Assembly: GCA_028023455.1 (NCBI GenBank) | Contig: JAQFVV010012397.1 | Location: 2,411,501 to 2,475,500 of the forward strand | Direction: 5' to 3' | DNA length: 64,000 bases | Source: Epiperipatus broadwayi | Lineage: Eukaryota > Onychophora > Udeonychophora > Euonychophora > Peripatidae | Part shown: one piece after another, positions 59,676 to 64,000 of the stretch | Layout: each line of letters begins with the position of its first letter | Position numbering within the stretch: the first letter of the stretch is position 1 | Translations under genes and position numbers: made by a program | Notes under the pieces: model-generated | Seen by the model: only the letters and a program-made list of their open reading frames with translations | The model's database searches: none | What the model was told of the DNA's origin: nothing

Positions 59676-61299
59676 GTCTTAATATATCACACTCCTCTCT
59701 GTGAACTAATTAAATGATTACAGATGTAAACTGTTAAAGAACTGTTGAGAGAAGGACTTTATGATACTCTCAACAGATTACATTCTCTAAGCCATCTAAA
59801 ATGTTATTGGAAGTAGGCCTAAGAGATACAGGGACTGTCAATGAAATATTTTGCTTGATGGACATTTATTTAAACCTGTTATTAAATAAAATTATTGTTA
59901 CTTAAAATTAATTTTAGTTATCCAGTTGTTCGTTTCTATATTTTTTTTATTGCATCACTCATCATTCAGTGCACTTGTTCATGAGAATCTCATGCCTCCT
60001 GAGCTATGTCTGGCATAACTAGACCTAAGTAAGTCAGGTTGTAGTGAGATGGAAGTCTAGAGGCGCCGTTTGGAAAACCAAACATAGAAATGTCTAGATG
60101 CTTCCAGCCTCTATGGTGCTACATCCTCTGATGAGCAGGAAATATTGTTGTAGGGGGGGTTAACATCTGCAATGGGGAATGCCAATCGATAGTCCCTTCC
60201 TGCAACATGCTCATCAGGAAAGTGTTACAACCAAAGTGATAAAGGGGTTGTATTGTGCTCCGGTTACAATATATATCATCTACAATAAGTCTTTAGAAAT
60301 TTGAATTACCAAAAAGTTAAATATATTTTAATACACACTCTTTGAGGACTTACAACTAATGAGTACAAATTTAGTAATCTGAAGTGGAATACAATCTTCA
60401 TTTATTAATTGTACTCTTTCACTGAATTTCATTTTCTTCCCTCTAAATACCTTCATAAGGAGAATCTTTTTTTTATCTTCTATTTTAAATTGCATTTTTC
60501 CTTTTATTTATGTTTCTTGTTGTCTTATTACTAATACTAATATCTGGTAACAGAAATATAGGATGTTACCTCTAGTTGTCTCAGTAGCTGAAAATCATTT
60601 CAGAAACTTTGAATATGAACAATAAAACAAAAATAATGAAATCTAAGAATATTTTTATCACTACTGATCTATATGATATGGCTAGTGTAAGCAATTCAGA
60701 AGTTTAGTTGTCAAAACTAAAAGATTATTGCAACCTAAAATATGCAAACTATGAACCAAAGAAAGTTTGACTTGGTAAAAAAAAAAAAGATAACTAATAT
60801 AACATCTTATGAGTTAATAATTAGGATAACCTGCAAGATTTTAGATTAGAGCATGTATCTATTATTTAAGCAAGAATAACATATTTAAGAAATGATATCA
60901 GAAAATTATATTGCATGGACTGTCATTGGATATAATCTTATAAAATCAATTCAATTTCATAAACACACAATCAACATTATTGTAATACAAGTGTTTTACT
61001 TACAAATGCAATAAATGAAAAAAACAGATTTTATAATCAATTAATAACAAAAACTTAGAGAAAATATATACTTTTAGTCATGGATCACTGAAATGTGAAA
61101 TTTGGAAATAGAAAGGAAGGTATTAGATCAATAAGAACTTGAACGCAGAAAAGATGTACAAGAATGAGTATGAAACTCATCACTGTGTTAAATCACAAAA
61201 CAAGAAATTCAATAATTGTTTTTATTGCCAATATACTTTTTAAGTTTTCAAAGTGCTACTGGATGATCCAACACAAATGAAATTGATTTCATTAATAAT

Positions 61300-62480
61300 A
61301 TTCAGCAATGTCTTTAAAAAAAATCATAGCCAGAAGCTGATAGTGGAACTGATCATAAAATACTTGTGTAAACTTCAAATGATGTTTGAAAAGAACTAAA
61401 ATCGTATTAACATTTGTATATCTAACTTAGATAACATCATTGTTTTTAGAACTACATTTGAAATCAATAATTTGAGTGCAATTGATGAATGAGATGAATT
61501 GTAATTACAAATGAAAGAAATAAAATGAAAAATTTGATTAAGATGAAAAATCAAGAAGGTTAAAACTTGAAAAAAAAAACATTAGTAACCATATGTATTT
61601 TAAAAAATGACAGCCAATTTAAAAATTATAAAATTCTTTTTAGGGAACTGATTAGTAAATTCCAAACAGTTATTATGAAAGACAGAGTTAATATTAGAAC
61701 ATCAACATGAACATTGAACAACTTTACAAAAACCATCCACCATGAATAGCTTTATTGAAAAATGTCAGTGTACTGAAGAATAACAGTCAAAAATAAAAAA
61801 GAATGTATTGAAGAACTATGCCAAAGGCAGTAACCAAGACTTTGCATCAATTATACTATATAGAAAATGAATAATGAAAATATCAGATTAGTTTTAAGAT
61901 CATTGTCAGAATCGAATGCCATTGGAATGATAGCAATGCAATAAAAATATGCAGGAAATTCAAAAATCAATGAGTAAAACTACTCGCTATCTTCAGATAA
62001 ATTCCTTATCTTGCATGTGTAAAATACCATATTACATATCTTTGTACAAGTATGATTATTATGAAAATGATTCAGCACAAATTAGAACTGATTGATACCC
62101 AAAATGGTTTCAAGAAACTAGATATCAATGCAGATGTATATTGGGTAATTGAAACATATCAGAAATGACTACATACAGTTGAATTATAAGATCTTGGAAT
62201 CAGTATGGAATTATATATAAATGGTGCACCAGAACATTAAATGTTTTAGAATCTGTAGTTAAAGTAAATCACAGTCAAACAGATTGTTTCAAATTGAAAA
62301 AGAAATTAAACTGCATATTCCTACCTTATCCCTTTAGAAAAATATAATGAGAGAAAACCATATTAAATGAAGATAAATATGGTTTCAGGATTGTTGAAGA
62401 AAAGTCTTAAAAGCCCTAGATATGCTGACAACACATACTTATAAATGAAAAAAAAAAAAAAAACACATCAAGATTCTTAT
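61300..62480 (+). mobile_element. LINE relic, host of the bystin insertion
   Basis: The endonuclease end reads ADSGTDHKILV near 61337-61370 (SDH-type motif). RT fingers read PKMVSRN / QNGFKKLDINADVYWVIETY near 62095-62160. APEH lies near 62225. A segment like LNEDKYGFRIVEE lies near 62365. The catalytic box appears as YADNTYL near 62418 (normally YADD). Many stops are present. The bystin copy starts 40 bp after this relic's last clear motif. Confidence 0.75.
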
Positions 62481-62481
62481 C

Positions 62482-62495
62482 AAAAAAGTTAAATA
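62482..62495 (+). repeat. candidate target-site duplication, left of bystin copy
   Basis: AAAAAAGTTAAATA is repeated exactly at 63901-63914. It lies inside an older LINE RT relic, 25 bp before the bystin ATG, leaving room for a short 5'UTR. The sequence is A-rich, so chance agreement is possible. Confidence 0.6.
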
Positions 62496-62520
62496 TTAGA
62501 GCAGGAAGACACCAGTCAAT

Positions 62521-63764
62521 ATGGGAAAATCGAAAAAAAGTTTTAGTCTTAAAAGTGAAAAAAATGTACCCTTAGAAGAACAAATTTTATTAGCAAAATC
62601 AGTCAAGTCATCCCAGAGGATTAAAACCAGAGTCAGAAGAGATGAAGATGAAAAGTTTGTGGATGATCGCTTGTCCAAAAAAATTTTGCAGCAAGAGGAG
62701 GAATTCGGCCTCAAAGAAAATCAAGATGAAAGTCCCAAAACTATTTCATTAGATGGTCCCTCTACCCAAGAATCAGACGATGATGATGATAAACTTGAAG
62801 AGAATCAGGAGCATGGAGGTGATTATGAATGTATTGAAGTCAATGAAGAGTATGAAAAGGCCATGCAAATATTTATGTCAAAGAAACCTTTGGCTAGGCG
62901 AACACTTACAGATTTAATTCTGGAGAAAATTAAAGAGAAACAAACAGAGGTAACAACATATATGGGTCTCTTCAGATACAGAAAATGGATGATCGATTAG
63001 TGCATATGTTCAAAGAAGTTGCTAAAGTATTACGATGTTTCCGCAGTGGAAAAGTCCCTAAATTTTTCAAAATAGTTCCGAGTATGTCGAATTGGGAGCA
63101 GGCTTTATATTTAACCGAATCTGAGGCTGCCACAGTATATCAAGCTACAAGATTATTCATTTCCAACTTGAGGGATAAACAGGCTCAAAGATTTCTCAAT
63201 CTAATTTTGTTGCCTTGTATTAGAGATGATATTGCAGACTACAAGAGAATCAATTACCATTTATATGAAGCACTTTGCAAAGCTCTCTTCAAACCTGCAG
63301 CCTTTTTCAAGGGAATTCTTTTGCCATTGTGTGAGGGAGGCGATTGTACATTGCATGAAGCCATCATTATAGGTAGTGTTTTAAGAAAATATTCTATTCC
63401 AGTCCTCCACTCCAGTGCTGCTACCATGAAGATTTGCGATATGGATTACTTAAGAGCAAGTAGCATATTGTATGAGAAAAAATACGCTCTACCTTATAAA
63501 GTCATAGATGCAACAGTTAATCATTTTCTGAGATTTTGTAATGATAAGCGTGAATTACCTGTTCTTTGGCATCAGTCTCTCTTATCATTTGTACAACACT
63601 ACAAAGAAGATATTTCTACTGAACAGAAGGAAGTTCTTTTAGATGTGCTTAAAGCCCATACTCACAAGCAAATAACACCGGAAATCAGAAGAGAGATAAT
63701 CCATTCTAAATGCAGAGATATAGAAGAAATGTCAATGGAATCAGAAGTTCCATTTACTGCATGA
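62521..63764 (+). pseudogene. BYSL: bystin (BYSL) processed retrocopy, frameshifted
   Basis: Bystin is a 40S ribosome biogenesis factor. The copy starts MGKSKKSFSLK and runs 159 codons in one frame to a stop at 62998-63000. The family sequence continues in another frame, from about 62964 ([16 protein letters not shown]) to the stop at 63762-63764, with blocks such as [39 protein letters not shown] and [15 protein letters not shown] single-base loss (or two-base gain) between about 62950 and 62966 explains the shift. Two conserved stretches are shortened in frame: the AWTAAA-type segment before VYQATRLF and a few residues before KKYALPY. There are no introns over 1.2 kb. An exact 14-bp direct repeat AAAAAAGTTAAATA flanks the copy (62482-62495 and 63901-63914), and AATAAA at 63872 is followed by an A-rich run. 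Together this fits a processed retrocopy. A real gene with an assembly indel is the main alternative. Confidence 0.85.
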
Positions 63765-64000
63765 AAACATTGAACTTCTTTTTTCTATCCATATGTATAT
63801 ACAATATAAATCATATTTTTGACTTTTAACATATCAGTCAATAAAATGTTGAACATATGATGAAATAACTAAATAAATCATATATTTAAAAAGTGAAATA
63901 AAAAAAGTTAAATAAAAGTGAAAAGATGAGATTACAATAAAGGCTGTAATAACCGAGTTAGCAATTGATTTCAAAATTGATAATGAAAATAAACTAATAT
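63765..64000. other. 3' flank of the bystin copy
   Basis: AT-rich former 3'UTR with AATAAA at 63839 and 63872, an A-rich run, the right-hand duplication at 63901-63914, then unrecognised sequence to the window end. Confidence 0.6.
63901..63914 (+). repeat. candidate target-site duplication, right of bystin copy
   Basis: Second copy of AAAAAAGTTAAATA, immediately after an A-rich run 23 bp downstream of an AATAAA signal (63872-63877). This is the order expected for a LINE-mobilised mRNA copy. Confidence 0.6.

Larger units (their letters stand above)
56885..61290. other. intergenic segment with short tandem repeats
   Basis: Tandem repeats lie at 58473-58740 and 59357-59675. A patch of higher GC at about 59960-60260 looks inserted. 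The 72-codon ORF at 58001-58219 (LCREKDCPIVKKIANQVHWD) looks coding-like at its start but ends in a T run; I do not recognise it. Confidence 0.5.

Noticed and set aside
62950-62975. GT...AG pair that would join the two bystin frames as a 26-nt intron
   Set aside because: Far below the minimum animal intron size, and it would remove the family-like SLQ residues; a one-base indel is simpler.

Overview
This is AT-rich animal (metazoan) nuclear DNA. It holds a multi-exon gene with GT-AG introns, introns up to about 20 kb, and many decayed transposable elements. The mix of elements (GIY-YIG Penelope-like, RTE-type and other LINEs, Ty3/gypsy, hAT, hammerhead-ribozyme repeats) fits an invertebrate with a fairly large genome, such as a chelicerate or a mollusc. 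The sequence alone does not settle the taxon.

Three cellular coding loci are recognisable. (1) The left three quarters of the window is the 5' part of ELP3, the catalytic radical-SAM/acetyltransferase subunit of Elongator, on the minus strand. Six small coding exons lie at 47315-47336, 27460-27553, 9752-9842, 9620-9667, 9465-9535 and 4604-4667. They splice to 130 codons without a stop, and the gene continues past the left edge. (2) BLCAP/BC10 lies head-to-head with ELP3 on the plus strand as a single coding exon at 48267-48515. The 0.93 kb between the two starts contains a perfect CRE palindrome (TGACGTCA) and a second CRE-like site. (3) At 62521-63764 is an intronless, frameshifted bystin (BYSL) copy with a candidate 14-bp target-site duplication, read as a processed retrocopy.

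Layout. ELP3 intron 5 (4.8 kb) has two scraps of a hammerhead repeat. Intron 2 (17.6 kb) holds an antisense RTE-like LINE (11.5-13.8 kb), a gag-only Ty3/gypsy element with complete LTRs and an ATAT duplication (17340-23083), and a 1.8-kb DNA transposon with 70-bp terminal inverted repeats and an 8-bp duplication (23505-25306). Intron 1 (19.8 kb) holds several hammerhead repeats, a second LINE relic interrupted by a hammerhead dimer, LINE and gypsy RT fragments, and a nested Penelope-like locus (37.7-43.2 kb) that itself contains a MITE and a LINE fragment. Right of BLCAP lie a palindromic hammerhead pair (51.03-51.31 kb), a hAT relic (55.7-56.9 kb), short tandem repeats (58.5-59.7 kb), a LINE relic (61.3-62.5 kb) and the bystin copy.

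The most interesting signal is the set of hammerhead ribozymes. At least seven copies of two sequence families keep the stem I / CUGANGA / stem II / GAAA / minimal stem III / cleavage-site layout on one strand or the other. One tandem pair is spaced exactly 456 nt apart, with tRNA-like A- and B-box sequences between the two ribozymes. This resembles the self-cleaving monomers of retrozymes, PLE repeats or Schistosoma Sm-alpha-type SINEs.
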